64,000 nt of DNA from an uncultured Treponema sp. (GCA_946615905.1 CAMOIE010000014.1:27479-91478); one strand, 5' to 3'; shown: positions 24,551 to 33,943, counted from the first letter of the stretch. Notes: generated by a model from the letters alone, not told the origin. Made by a program: numbers and translations.

Positions 24551-25194
24551 TTGTTCAAAAATAAAATCGCCAGTTCCGCAAGCCCGATGATTATCAGGAT
24601 GATTTTTCCAGTCCAGTGGGGTTTTGCAAGTTTAAATGGTGTGATGAATGAAAGTCCCATCGCGGCCAAAATCGCGGATCCCCAAAGTTCAACGCGGCTA
24701 TCAAAAAGGTCATAGACTCCGCGGCGGATGCAGTCAATTCGACAGAGAATAAAGATAAAGGGAAGAATCAATGCTGCGCTCGTCACAGGAAGTCCCCGGT
24801 ATTCTGAACGCTCACCGGCAGACTGGGTTTGTCTCTGGGCTTCGTCAACGTTGAACCAGCAGAGGCGGATTACCGCGCAAAGCACATAAGCTCCGCCGAT
24901 TACAGCAGAGAAGCGGTGAAAGCCGTTGATTTTGTATATAAAAATCGCGGGAAGGACTCCGTAGCAAATCATGTCGCTCATAGAGTCAATCTGGATTCCG
25001 AATGCCTTTTGGGCATCGTTGCGGTTCTTTTTAGTCGCGGCAACTTTTCCATCGAACATGTCGAGCACGCCGGAAATCATCAGGCAGAGCAAGGCCGCAC
25101 GGTAATCTTCGTTGAGGGCAAAAGTAACCCCGGCCCATGAAAAAAGCAGCCCCGCATACGTCATAACTACAGTGTAGTTGTAAACTCCAAGCAT
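24547..25194 (-). CDS. pssA: CDP-diacylglycerol-serine O-phosphatidyltransferase
   Basis: Integral membrane CDP-alcohol phosphotransferase making phosphatidylserine. The 215-residue protein has several membrane helices and the family motif DMFDGKVAA....G...D...D (D45, D48, G49, G66, D70, D74). Adjacent psd identifies the alcohol as serine. A ribosome binding site AGGGGT precedes the ATG. It follows the VTT-domain gene by 9 nt and overlaps psd by 4 nt, so the three are one operon. Confidence 0.9.
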   Translation of the reverse strand: MLGVYNYTVVMTYAGLLFSWAGVTFALNEDYRAALLCLMISGVLDMFDGKVAATKKNRNDAQKAFGIQIDSMSDMICYGVLPAIFIYKINGFHRFSAVIGGAYVLCAVIRLCWFNVDEAQRQTQSAGERSEYRGLPVTSAALILPFIFILCRIDCIRRGVYDLFDSRVELWGSAILAAMGLSFITPFKLAKPHWTGKIILIIIGLAELAILFLNK

Positions 25195-25203
25195 ATCTAA
25201 CCC

Positions 25204-25893
25204 CTAAAAAATATGACCAAAAATAAGGCTGTAGCCGAGGATTGTCCATGGCTTTGCAGTCAGAATAATCAGCATGAATTTTCGGAAAGACATCGAAGTC
25301 ATTCCCGAAAAATAACACAAAAAGTCATCCGGTGCAAACGGAAAACAGATTGCAATCCATAGGAAAACAGGATATCGTCTGTGTCTTTTTTCCATCCACC
25401 TGATACATTTATTATAACGCTTATCAGAAAAAATAAGGTGCAGCAACCTGATTCCGTATTTTTTCGAAAGCAAAAATGCCAAAGCAGAGCCTGTGCAAAT
25501 TCCTATGTAAGAACACAAGAATCCTCCCAAGGCACCGAACATTCCAGCCCCTACAATGCAACCGACCGCTCCAGGAATCACTGCGTACAAAACCTTGACG
25601 CACTGAAAAAAAGCCAGCATCAAGGGACCAAGGACTCCATAGGAAGAAATATAGTCGCTCAAGGAGTTAACGTCCTTAAAGTGGCCTTCCATATATTCAT
25701 GCACAAAGAAAACAGTCACCCCGATGATAACAATAAAAAACAAGATGAAACCTACAATTTTCAAGGCAGTAGGCCTTTCTTCCAACTGCTTTTCGATATT
25801 CAACTGTTCTTTGATTGCGGCAGGATTGACCTTGAGATTCAGTCGGCGTTTTCTAATTTCCTCTGACTCGTTTTCTCCGTTAAATTCTTCCAT
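25204..25893 (-). CDS. VTT-domain membrane protein (TVP38/TMEM64-like)
   Basis: A 229-residue protein with a charged 45-residue cytoplasmic head, a membrane helix (about 46-66), then the VTT/SNARE-associated region: GPLMLAFFQCVKVLYAVIPGAVGCIVGAGMFGALGGFLCSYIG followed by GSALAFLLSKKYG and WIAICFPFAPDDFLCYFSGMTSM. Such DedA-related proteins are linked to lipid scrambling or flipping, which suits its place at the head of the pssA-psd operon (inference). A -10-like TATAGT lies 12 nt before the ATG; there is no obvious ribosome binding site. Confidence 0.85.
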   Translation of the reverse strand: MEEFNGENESEEIRKRRLNLKVNPAAIKEQLNIEKQLEERPTALKIVGFILFFIVIIGVTVFFVHEYMEGHFKDVNSLSDYISSYGVLGPLMLAFFQCVKVLYAVIPGAVGCIVGAGMFGALGGFLCSYIGICTGSALAFLLSKKYGIRLLHLIFSDKRYNKCIRWMEKRHRRYPVFLWIAICFPFAPDDFLCYFSGMTSMSFRKFMLIILTAKPWTILGYSLIFGHIF

Positions 25894-26043
25894 ATCAGAC
25901 TAGATACTATATAAAAAGAAATGTAAAAAATCAACATACCAAAATTTCAGCTACAAAAATTTCAGATTTTTTTGCAACAAATTCGATTTTATTGTAGTCT
26001 AATAGGTATAAAGAAAAACTTCTCTTTTTTTGGAGCACTTGCA

Positions 26044-27717
26044 ATGAACATTTACAAGAACTTTATTGAGGGTGAGAGAGATTTTACAGATTACGAAGAC
26101 CTCAAGAAGAATTTTAAAATCAGAATTCCTGAAAACTTCAACTTTGCATACGATGTCGTTGACTACTACGCCGAAAAAGAACCGTCAAAACGCGCGTTGA
26201 TTTGGTGCAACGATGACGGTGAGGAAAAAATCTTCACTTTCGCAGACATTTCCCGCGAGTCAAAGAGGGCCGCGAACGTCTTGAAACGTCTGGGAATCAA
26301 AAAAGGCGACACTGTTATGCTGATTCTGCGCCGCCGCTACGAATTCTGGTTTTTGATTTTGGCCTGCCACAGGCTCGGAGCGATTGCGATTCCTGCGACA
26401 AACCAGCTTTTGCAAAAGGACATCGAGTACCGCACAAAGGCGGCCGGAGTAAAACTGATTATCACCCTCGATGACGAAAAAATTCAGGGGGAAATCGAAA
26501 AGGCCATGCCCGCCTCCCCCCTAGTCCGTGGACTTATGACCGTAGGAAAACCTCGCGGAGGCTGGCTCTCATACCACGAAATCGCCGCCGACACACCGGA
26601 CATATTTGACCGCCCGGCAGGCGACCTCGCGACAAAAAACGAGGACGTAATGCTCCTTTATTTCACCTCTGGAACTTCCGGTTACCCGAAAATGGTTCAG
26701 CACAACTTCCTCTACCCCCTCGGCCACATTGTCACAGCGAAATACTGGCAGAACGTGGTTGACGATGGAGTTCACCTGACAGTAGCCGAGACAGGCTGGG
26801 CAAAGGCCGTCTGGGGAAAGCTATACGGCCAGTGGCTTTGCGGCTCTGCTGTCCTCGCCTACGACATGATTTCTTTCAAGCCCCACCTTCTTTTGCAGCG
26901 TATGGAAAAATATGGGGTCACAACCTTCTGCGCCCCGCCGACAGTCTACCGCTACATGATTCGCCAGGACTTGAGAAAATACAACCTCTCAAAGCTCTGC
27001 TATGCCGTCACGGCAGGAGAGGCCTTGAATCCCGAAGTCTACAATAAATTCTACGAGCAGACCGGAATCCGCATGTTCGAGGCCTACGGCCAGACAGAAG
27101 CCACAGTCATGATCGGGAACTTCCCCGGAATGACTCCAAAACCCGGCTCCATGGGAAAACCCGCCCCCGGCTACGATGTTCACATAGTCCGCCCGGACGG
27201 AAGCGACTGCGGCCCCAAGGAAAGCGGCTCCATCATCGTGAAACTGGACAAAGGCCGCCCCTTCGGACTTTTCTCCGGCTACTACCGCGACGAAAAACTG
27301 ACAGAAGCCGCCTTTGAAGGGGGAATCTACCGCACAGGAGACACAGCCTACATCGATGAGGACGGCTACATTTGGTTCATCGGCCGCGACGACGATGTAA
27401 TCAAAACCGCAGGCTACCGCGTAAGTCCTTTTGAGGTCGAGAGCATTTTGCAGGAACACCCATCAGTTTTGGAATGCGCCGTCACAGGCGTTCCGGATCC
27501 AAAGCGGGGACAGGCAATCAAAGCCACTATCGTCCTGACAAAAGACTACGAGGCAAGCCACGAGCTGGAGCTTAAGATTTTGGAATTCGTAAAGGCTCAC
27601 ACAGCCGGATACAAGCAGCCGAGAATCATCGAATTCGTCAAAGAGCTGCCAAAAACCATCTCCGGAAAAATCCGCCGCGTGGAAATCCGTGAGAAAGACT
27701 CCGAAAAATCGGAATAA
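26044..27717 (+). CDS. acyl-CoA synthetase (AMP-forming, medium-chain/acetyl type)
   Basis: Activates a carboxylic acid to its CoA thioester through an acyl-AMP. From the ATG at 26044 (GGAG upstream) the protein has 557 residues. ANL-family core motifs are clear: LLYFTSGTSGYPKMVQH (phosphate loop), EAYGQTEATVMIG, YRTGDTAYIDEDGYIWFIGRDDDVIKTAGYRVSPFEVE, and the catalytic Lys in LPKTISGKIRRVE. The sequence style resembles the medium-chain acyl-CoA ligase/acetyl-CoA synthetase branch; chain length is uncertain. The alpha/beta hydrolase gene starts 3 nt after its stop and is co-transcribed. Confidence 0.9.
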   Translation: MNIYKNFIEGERDFTDYEDLKKNFKIRIPENFNFAYDVVDYYAEKEPSKRALIWCNDDGEEKIFTFADISRESKRAANVLKRLGIKKGDTVMLILRRRYEFWFLILACHRLGAIAIPATNQLLQKDIEYRTKAAGVKLIITLDDEKIQGEIEKAMPASPLVRGLMTVGKPRGGWLSYHEIAADTPDIFDRPAGDLATKNEDVMLLYFTSGTSGYPKMVQHNFLYPLGHIVTAKYWQNVVDDGVHLTVAETGWAKAVWGKLYGQWLCGSAVLAYDMISFKPHLLLQRMEKYGVTTFCAPPTVYRYMIRQDLRKYNLSKLCYAVTAGEALNPEVYNKFYEQTGIRMFEAYGQTEATVMIGNFPGMTPKPGSMGKPAPGYDVHIVRPDGSDCGPKESGSIIVKLDKGRPFGLFSGYYRDEKLTEAAFEGGIYRTGDTAYIDEDGYIWFIGRDDDVIKTAGYRVSPFEVESILQEHPSVLECAVTGVPDPKRGQAIKATIVLTKDYEASHELELKILEFVKAHTAGYKQPRIIEFVKELPKTISGKIRRVEIREKDSEKSE

Positions 27718-27720
27718 TAA

Positions 27721-28869
27721 ATGTCCAATATTTTAGACTACATCGAGTGGCGGGGGGATTTGACTTTTGAAGTCTCCCCCTTCAACTCCATAGACGCGTT
27801 GATTCTCGCCCAGCTCTCTTACGTCAAGCTGGAGGGAATCGCCCCTGGCTCTTTCAAAGAAAAGGAGTCAATTTCAGACCTTTACCAAGAATATCTTGCC
27901 GCCCCTGACTTGGAAAAAAGGCAGGACACAGGGCTTTTAATCAATCCCCTCACACAGGTTTTGCTCAAGGCTCTGGCCAAGTCAGCAAGATTCGGTCAGA
28001 TAAAAATTTGTGGCTGGTTCACAAAATATGAGCAGAACTGCGAAGAGCAATTTTCAGCCTTCACGGCCTTTATCGATAAAAAAGAAATTTTCGTGGCATT
28101 CCGTGGGACTGACGACACGCTGATTGGCTGGAAGGAGGACTTCAACCTCGCTTTTATGGAATCAGTTCCGGCCCAAGACGATGCCCTGATTTATCTAACA
28201 GAGGCAGCAAAACAGACGGGGGCAAAAAAAATCTCAGTCGGAGGCCACTCCAAAGGCGGAAACTTAGCCCTCTTTGCCGCCGCCAACCTCTGTCCAAAAT
28301 TCTCAAAGCGACTTTCCGCCGTCTACAATTTTGATGGTCCCGGATTTTCAAAGAAAAAACTTTTGTCAGACCAATTTTGCAAAATCAAAAACCTGACAAA
28401 ATCTTTTTACCCCCAGCTTTCAATCGTAGGAATGTTGTTTGAGCATTTTCCCGAATATTCAATCGTAGAAAGCGACCAGTCAGGATTAATGCAGCACGAC
28501 CCTTTCAGCTGGCAAATAATCGGAAAGGCTTTTTGCACAAAGGACGAATTCGATGGAATTTCCTCATATTTTTATAAAACCGTAAATGAATGGATGACAG
28601 AACTGTCGCAAGGCCAGCGGGAAGAATTTGTTGAAAGCCTCTTTTCTGTCATAATGTCATCGGGAAAGACCACTAATTCAGGACTCGCAGCGGATATATT
28701 AAAAAGCGGCGGCAGGATGATAAAAGCGGCCGGAAGTTTGGACAAAAAATCAAAAAGCTCTGTCGCCGATGCGGTAAAATCACTACTGTCAATCGCTGGA
28801 GAAAATCTAAAAATCGAGCTTGAAAGGAAAGACAAAAAAAAGCCTAGAAAAATACAAGAAAAAGACTAA
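27721..28869 (+). CDS. lipase-like alpha/beta hydrolase (Mbeg1/DUF2974 type)
   Basis: A 382-residue cytoplasmic hydrolase of the class-3-lipase-like group. It shows FVAFRGTDDTLIGWKEDFNLAF (oxyanion and lid region), the nucleophile elbow GGHSKGGN with the Ser at about 176, and YNFDGPGF. The C-terminal 80 residues are Lys/Ser-rich. The function of the group is not established; acting on acyl esters is likely from the fold. Directly behind the acyl-CoA synthetase gene, so it may supply or use the same acyl groups (inference). It converges with the next gene, 1 bp apart. Confidence 0.8.
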   Translation: MSNILDYIEWRGDLTFEVSPFNSIDALILAQLSYVKLEGIAPGSFKEKESISDLYQEYLAAPDLEKRQDTGLLINPLTQVLLKALAKSARFGQIKICGWFTKYEQNCEEQFSAFTAFIDKKEIFVAFRGTDDTLIGWKEDFNLAFMESVPAQDDALIYLTEAAKQTGAKKISVGGHSKGGNLALFAAANLCPKFSKRLSAVYNFDGPGFSKKKLLSDQFCKIKNLTKSFYPQLSIVGMLFEHFPEYSIVESDQSGLMQHDPFSWQIIGKAFCTKDEFDGISSYFYKTVNEWMTELSQGQREEFVESLFSVIMSSGKTTNSGLAADILKSGGRMIKAAGSLDKKSKSSVADAVKSLLSIAGENLKIELERKDKKKPRKIQEKD

Positions 28870-28870
28870 T

Positions 28871-29833
28871 CTAATCATTCTCCTTGGCAAACAAATAGTC
28901 CATCGAAGCTGGATTATTCCAAGGATTTTCTTTTGCAGAATTCGGAATAGAAGCAATGGTTCCTGCAAAAAAATCAGGCAAGGCCGATGTCAAAGCAGAT
29001 AAAAGCTCATTTCCAGCCTTTTCTGAAATTGCATAAATTCTATCTTCATCGACCGCATACTCAGAAATCATGTGGGAAAGCAGCTGTCTAATGATTCTGA
29101 CTTTTCTGGCGATTTCACGCTGGTCACCGCTCTTAAAATTTTCATAGGTGAAAACCGCAATTATGCATGGATGTTTTTTCTGGAATTTCGGCTCCGCAAG
29201 GGCGACTGCCATACGGTTGCGCTTTAAGACAGAGACCGGATCCTCATCTTTAGACTTTCCGTCTGGAACCAATGCGACTAGGGGATAATCCAAGGCGGCA
29301 GAATAGTTTCTCGGAATGTACAAATAATACCAGCAGTGAGCTCTGGTGTCCTCTTCCGTATAATTCTGAATCCAAAAATCAGGGACAATATCTTCGATTA
29401 TTTTTGAAGCGGCCTTATAGTCCTTTTGGGGCTTGCAGATTGCCCTGTCAGTCGACCAAACAGCCCCCTGCTGCAAGACAGAAACAAAAAGGTCTTTTTT
29501 AGGCGAAACTTTTTTAGGGGTATCAAGCTCTATGATTACAAACTGCCCCGGCACAGATTTTCCAGTAGCAACAGGAGTACGATTTACAGAAAGGCTTAAA
29601 ATTTTACGGTTTGGAACGACAAAATCGCCAAAGGAAATTGAAGTCGGGTCGACAGGCGATGAATATTTTACAATGACCTGGGCAATATTCTCTCCAGAAT
29701 CATAAACTTTGGCCAAAGCCAAAACATCCTCAATCCTGAAAATTCCCTTATTAACAGGGCAGGAAAGGAAAAATAGAGAACTAACGCAAAGTGCGAGAAT
29801 AAAAATTATGTTTTTAGAATTAATATTTTTCAT
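28871..29833 (-). CDS. lipoprotein related to the neighbouring esterase, nucleophile lost
   Basis: A 320-residue protein with a lipoprotein signal (FFLSC, Cys at about 25). An N-terminal beta-rich domain (about 30-150) is followed by an alpha/beta-hydrolase-like half with YLYIPRNYSAALDYPLVALVPDG and DEDRIYAISEKAGNELLSAL. In the upstream gene the corresponding elbow reads SRIYLGGASAGGYMVLNMM; here GASAG has become SEKAG, so the Ser nucleophile seems replaced and the protein is probably non-catalytic. Paralogy of the two genes is inferred from this alignment. TATAAA lies 9 nt before the ATG; no ribosome binding site is seen. Confidence 0.65.
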   Translation of the reverse strand: MKNINSKNIIFILALCVSSLFFLSCPVNKGIFRIEDVLALAKVYDSGENIAQVIVKYSSPVDPTSISFGDFVVPNRKILSLSVNRTPVATGKSVPGQFVIIELDTPKKVSPKKDLFVSVLQQGAVWSTDRAICKPQKDYKAASKIIEDIVPDFWIQNYTEEDTRAHCWYYLYIPRNYSAALDYPLVALVPDGKSKDEDPVSVLKRNRMAVALAEPKFQKKHPCIIAVFTYENFKSGDQREIARKVRIIRQLLSHMISEYAVDEDRIYAISEKAGNELLSALTSALPDFFAGTIASIPNSAKENPWNNPASMDYLFAKEND

Positions 29834-29931
29834 ACAATAGTTTTTATATTATTGTATTTAAAGGCCTCACATTTTGCAAACAAACATCATGTTATAAGCT
29901 ATAAAGTCTCTTTAATAAAACGTTAGCAAAT

Positions 29932-31329
29932 TTAATTCAATTTTTGAGAATTCAGCCATTCAAAAAGAGAAGTCTGCCCATCAAAGCATTTGTCATTCAA
30001 AGCGTAAATCCAGACGCTGTGGGCATCATACTCAACAGGCCGCCCCCGTTTGTCGTTGAATCCGTGCAAATCGTAGACTTTCTCAAAAACTGACGAATGT
30101 AAATTTTCTGCTCCGGCCAATTTAAGGCGGTCGAAAGTGGCGGCTGAATTTTTAGCAGGTTTCACAGTCTTATCATCTTCTGACCATGAGAACCACAAGG
30201 GCTGCAGGGACAAAAGTTTTATATCGCTGTCCGTCAACCTTGAGTCAGGATAAGCCTCGCTGATAGGAAAACCGGCTGCAAAAGAATCTGGGTAGCGTAG
30301 CATCATGTTCAAGACCATATAGCCACCGGCGGAAGCTCCGCCCAAATAAATCCGGCTCGTATCAATCTCCGGGTGGTAGGCAACAAAGTCATCAATAAGA
30401 TTTTTTACGGCAATCGTATAATAAGAAACAGTGGCCTTCGGCCTTTTTGCGGCAGGCTTGTCATCGCTGAGCTTTGACTGGAGGGCATCAGAAACTTCCG
30501 TCAAGGGCTTGAACAACTCGTCAAACCAAGCCGAAACATTGGCAGGAACCCACATCCTGTTTCCGGTAAAATCCTTGTCAGTTGACTCCAACCAAGCCGA
30601 CTGGGCCTGGGGAACTAAAACAGCGGCACCTTCAGGAAAATATTTTTGAATGTCAGGACCTATAAGGTTGACAGCCTGAGTTCCCAAAAGGGCCAAATAT
30701 GGAGAAGAGCCTCCTTCAGCAGCCCCGTGGAACCACACGATAAGGGGGACCTTCGCGTCATCAGATTTTTTTTCAGGCAGCCACCATGCGTAAGGAACGG
30801 CTAGGGAATTGAAAACCCTCTTGTCAGTCTTGAATTTTGCCGCATCCGGACTTACGACTCCCGTATACTTGTCAATATTGATGCCCAGCTCTTCGTTTTT
30901 AATGCGGAGTATGTAAAGGGGCTCCACGTCAAGAAAGGCGGCATAATGGGTGAACATGTCGCTGTACTGGTCCTTATCGCCGACATACAGTTCCAAGGCG
31001 ATGAACTTTCCTTCTTCTGCGTCAGATTTGTTGCCATATTCATCACAAAGGTAGGCGGCTGTTATTTTACGGGTGCCCATCTCAAGGCCGACAGACAGCT
31101 TGCGTTTTCTAAAAATGACGGCAGCTTCAAAATCTCCGGCGTAAATTTTTTTTGCTTGAACCCTGTCCTCAGTGTGCATTACAACTTTGTCAGTCCAAGG
31201 CCCGCCGTCATATCCGGGCATATATAAAACGTACTGATTTTCAGCGGGAACCATCTTATCCCGTACATCGAGGGCAAATACGGGCGAAATCAAAAATAAG
31301 GCGACTAGGAAGGCAAAAAGTTTATTCAT
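29932..31329 (-). CDS. secreted prolyl-oligopeptidase-type esterase
   Basis: A 465-residue exported hydrolase with a signal peptide (MNKLFAFLVALFLISPVFA, cleaved about residue 19). An N-terminal beta-sandwich-like region (about 25-180) precedes the alpha/beta-hydrolase domain with VPLIVWFHGAAEGG (oxyanion), IYLGGASAGG (nucleophile Ser), WFSWSEDDKTVKP (acid Asp) and a late His (DAHSVW). This resembles predicted peptidases and feruloyl-esterase-like enzymes of polysaccharide-degrading bacteria; substrate unknown. The start at 31329 is 1 nt after the PgsA-like stop, indicating translational coupling. Confidence 0.8.
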   Translation of the reverse strand: MNKLFAFLVALFLISPVFALDVRDKMVPAENQYVLYMPGYDGGPWTDKVVMHTEDRVQAKKIYAGDFEAAVIFRKRKLSVGLEMGTRKITAAYLCDEYGNKSDAEEGKFIALELYVGDKDQYSDMFTHYAAFLDVEPLYILRIKNEELGINIDKYTGVVSPDAAKFKTDKRVFNSLAVPYAWWLPEKKSDDAKVPLIVWFHGAAEGGSSPYLALLGTQAVNLIGPDIQKYFPEGAAVLVPQAQSAWLESTDKDFTGNRMWVPANVSAWFDELFKPLTEVSDALQSKLSDDKPAAKRPKATVSYYTIAVKNLIDDFVAYHPEIDTSRIYLGGASAGGYMVLNMMLRYPDSFAAGFPISEAYPDSRLTDSDIKLLSLQPLWFSWSEDDKTVKPAKNSAATFDRLKLAGAENLHSSVFEKVYDLHGFNDKRGRPVEYDAHSVWIYALNDKCFDGQTSLFEWLNSQKLN

Positions 31330-31330
31330 A

Positions 31331-31948
31331 CTATATTTCTTTTTTAAAAACAGAAGAAAAATTTTTAAGGTAATCGGCAAATGAAATGTAGCTCAAAAGA
31401 ACGCAAATCACAAAGAAAACCATAATCACGATTTTCACACAGGGAACGGTAAAATCCAAATCAAACGGAAGCCCCAACCTGTAGGCGGACTCGGCGGTCA
31501 GCATTACAAAACCGGAAGTAATATAGAAAACTGTCTTGAACTTTCCTCCGGAACGGGCAGCAATCGCAACCCCATGACGAATCGCAACCATACGGAGAAA
31601 ATTCTGTGAGAATTCCCGGTACATAATCAAGACAAAAATAACAACGGGCATGTAAGAGCCGACCAAGGGGTTCCATGAAGAAAAGGCGCAGAGAAAAACC
31701 GTCAGGTTCAGCATCACATCGGCGAAGGGGTCGAAAATCTTCCCGAAATCACTGACTTCCCCAGACTTTCTCGCATAGTGGCCGTCAAAGTAGTCGGTCA
31801 GCTCAAAAACCGCCAGCAGGGGAATCATTAAAAGGGCAGAGGCAAAAGCCAAAGTCTCAGATTTAAGCCAAAGGGGCAGATTGTATATCAAAAAGAAAAT
31901 CGGTGCAAAAATAACACGGGCAAAAGTAAATTTATTAGATGTTTTCAT
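31331..31948 (-). CDS. CDP-alcohol phosphatidyltransferase (PgsA-like)
   Basis: Membrane enzyme that joins CDP-diacylglycerol and an alcohol phosphate, most likely glycerol 3-phosphate (phosphatidylglycerol-phosphate synthase). The 205-residue protein has the signature DYFDGHYARKSGEVSDFGKIFDPFADV, that is D..DG..AR........G...D...D, and about five membrane helices. The start at 31948 (MKTSNKFTF) is favoured by family length; the upstream extension is unsupported. It precedes the esterase gene with 1 nt between. Confidence 0.85.
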   Translation of the reverse strand: MKTSNKFTFARVIFAPIFFLIYNLPLWLKSETLAFASALLMIPLLAVFELTDYFDGHYARKSGEVSDFGKIFDPFADVMLNLTVFLCAFSSWNPLVGSYMPVVIFVLIMYREFSQNFLRMVAIRHGVAIAARSGGKFKTVFYITSGFVMLTAESAYRLGLPFDLDFTVPCVKIVIMVFFVICVLLSYISFADYLKNFSSVFKKEI

Positions 31949-32012
31949 GTTTGTGACAGTATCTTGTCTTTTTCCCCTTACGTCAAGGCTGAAAGGAATT
32001 TTGACAGGAAAG

Positions 32013-32768
32013 TTACAGCTCCTTTTCAAATGTGTAGGAAAGTTTTTCCAAATTCACGGAAAATTTCACCCTATAAAGAGCCGGCAAAACCTTCGCCTCA
32101 GGAATTTTTGCAAAAACCATTTCCTTATTTTTTAATAGCCAGCTTTCAAAAGAAGAAAGCCCTGTATTTTTAGATTCAAGATAATCCGCCTCAAGGGGGA
32201 TAAAATTCGCGTTTCCCTCAGAAGAGATCTTTCCACCGCTGACCCCGCAGACTTTGTACCAGACCCGGGGCAGTGGCAAAAGCAATTTCGCCGGAAGAAG
32301 GTACTCCTCAATCGCAAGATTTTTCTGCCCCGCAAAATCCACGGCAAGTGATTTTTCCCCGATTTTGACGGAAGAGTCAGAAAGGGAAATCTGAATCTCC
32401 TCGTTGTGTGAACCGAAGCGGGAGTAAAGGCGGACCCCCGTATAGGCGGAGAAAATCACGTAGAGCAGGACAAAGGCCGGAAAGACAATCTTCCAAAAAA
32501 GGCAGGCCAAAAATCCCGCAAGACAGAGGGCTACAAAAAAGACGATATTCTCGGCCGCAAACAAAAGAGGACTTTCCCCCTTGCAAAATAGCAGAAAGGC
32601 GGTCGCGGCGGCGACGCAAATGCTGAGCAAAAGGAGGCAGAGGGCAATTCTGGCGTGTAAAAATTTTCTTTTGAAAATCACGGCGGCAAGCGGGCAGACG
32701 ACACATGCAAAAGCCGCCCCGCAAGAGAGCGAGAAAATTCCTGCAAAAAGAGAGGCCAAAAAACTCAT
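32013..32768 (-). CDS. membrane protein of unknown function
   Basis: Not recognised. The first 110 of 251 residues form about four hydrophobic helices (around 5-30, 38-60, 68-95 and 96-112); the rest is a soluble, mixed alpha/beta domain that should lie on one side of the membrane. Three cysteines sit in the first helices. The ATG overlaps the stop of the cytidylate-kinase-like gene (ATGA), so the two are coupled, and the PgsA-like gene follows 64 bp downstream. Confidence 0.7.
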   Translation of the reverse strand: MSFLASLFAGIFSLSCGAAFACVVCPLAAVIFKRKFLHARIALCLLLLSICVAAATAFLLFCKGESPLLFAAENIVFFVALCLAGFLACLFWKIVFPAFVLLYVIFSAYTGVRLYSRFGSHNEEIQISLSDSSVKIGEKSLAVDFAGQKNLAIEEYLLPAKLLLPLPRVWYKVCGVSGGKISSEGNANFIPLEADYLESKNTGLSSFESWLLKNKEMVFAKIPEAKVLPALYRVKFSVNLEKLSYTFEKEL

Positions 32769-33589
32769 TGCGGATACGCCTTGAAATTCTGCACTACTGA
32801 AATCGCAGACTCCACCCTGTATGACGGAAGCTCGCTTTGGGCAATCGTGACGGCGTGTTCTGCCATGGCCGCAGAATCAGCGACCCCGTGCAAGACCATC
32901 TTTTTACCGTCAACGGCGGCGTGCAAAAAGGAAATCGCAAGCCCATAGTCGAAAATCAGCATGTTCACGATTCGCTGGGCTATCAGCAGGTCCTCAATAC
33001 GGGACATTCCAGCGTCCTCTTTTTCAATCGTCGTAAAGTCGGCGACCATAGTCTCCAAACTTCTGGCGACCGTCTCCATATCGAGGGAACCCGTATTGAA
33101 AACCGCATGGTAGAGGTCGGCAGAGTCATTCTCATAATTAAAAAAGGACTTGAAAAATCCAGCCCTGTTTGTGTCGCTTTCGTTGATTCGCTTTTTTGCC
33201 TGCTTTTCGTTCCAACTGAATTCTTTCATCAGGCGACCGACACGGACTTCCTCGTTTGCAACCAGACGAACAGAAAGAAGGTTCTGAACCTTATCCAAAA
33301 TCACAAAGGCGGCCCGACCGATTAAAATGCAGTTGTTCTGGCTGGCGGCTTCCAAAACGGCGGTCTGCAGATAATTCAAGTATTCATCGCGGTCTTTTGC
33401 GAGCGAGGCAAAAAATCCGGGCTTCCGCTCATCATATTTTTCAAGCTTAGCCTTGGAAAATCCAAGTTCGACAATTCTTTTTTCAATGTCGTGACGGGTT
33501 ACAAATCTATAGCCAAGATTTTTGGCCACAGCAGAGGCAATCTCGTCACCGAGAGAAGCAACTTGTCTTGAAATACTGATTATAGCCAT
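32765..33589 (-). CDS. cytidylate-kinase-like protein with C-terminal BON-like domain
   Basis: A 274-residue protein of the cytidylate-kinase-like family. The N-terminal ISISRQVASLGDEIASAVA replaces a normal Walker A loop, as is usual in this family, and is followed by ILIGRAAFVIL, VRLVANEEVRVGRLM and KQAKKRINESDTNRAGFF, the CMP-kinase lid-like segment. The last 60 residues (KKMVLHGVADSAAMAEHAV..VESAISVV) look like a BON domain, which binds membranes or ligands elsewhere. Function unknown. The ATG at 33589 follows GGGGGG; the TTG at 33601 is less likely. Coupled to the membrane-protein gene downstream. Confidence 0.75.
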   Translation of the reverse strand: MAIISISRQVASLGDEIASAVAKNLGYRFVTRHDIEKRIVELGFSKAKLEKYDERKPGFFASLAKDRDEYLNYLQTAVLEAASQNNCILIGRAAFVILDKVQNLLSVRLVANEEVRVGRLMKEFSWNEKQAKKRINESDTNRAGFFKSFFNYENDSADLYHAVFNTGSLDMETVARSLETMVADFTTIEKEDAGMSRIEDLLIAQRIVNMLIFDYGLAISFLHAAVDGKKMVLHGVADSAAMAEHAVTIAQSELPSYRVESAISVVQNFKAYPQ

Positions 33590-33695
33590 GAAGCCCCCCA
33601 ATTTAAGAAAATGCCTCTATATAATAAACTGTTTTCGCGATTAAGTAAACTATAAAAAATTCATCAAAAAATTCGTCAAAAAATCGGGTAAAATT

Positions 33696-33790
33696 CGGGC
33701 GCATGGGCATAATGCGAGCGTGGCCTACAGGCTTCGGTACCCTCGGTGCTGCCGCACTTGCCTCGCGGCAACCTTCCGGTCCCGTGGCGC
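33696..33790. repeat. GC-rich intergenic repeat related to 41712-41808
   Basis: Begins CGGGCGCATG, contains CTTCGGTACCCTC and hairpins such as TGCCGC..GCGGCA, and ends GTGGCGCAATCATTTTTTCA. The element at 41712-41808 has the same start, the same TTCGGTGCCCTC core and the same end. It fills most of the 350-bp gap between fabG and the kinase-like gene; the rest is A/T-rich with no gene. Confidence 0.6.
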
Positions 33791-33832
33791 AATCATTTTT
33801 TCACCTCCGCATTCCCCTCTGCTCCCTGCCAG

Positions 33833-33882
33833 AAAAAAAATCCGCAGGACTCCAGCAAAAAACTGAAAATCCCGCGGATTTT
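33833..33882 (-). terminator. terminator of the fabD-fabG operon
   Basis: Arms around 33837-33848 and 33871-33882 (AAAATCCGC.GG / CC.GCGGATTTT) pair, and on the minus strand a U-run follows (A-tract 33832-33840). Confidence 0.7.
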
Positions 33883-33943
33883 TAGATGTCTCGACAAGTC
33901 TTGTCACCTCGACCAAGCGTAGCGCGTGGAGAGGTCTACTTTT

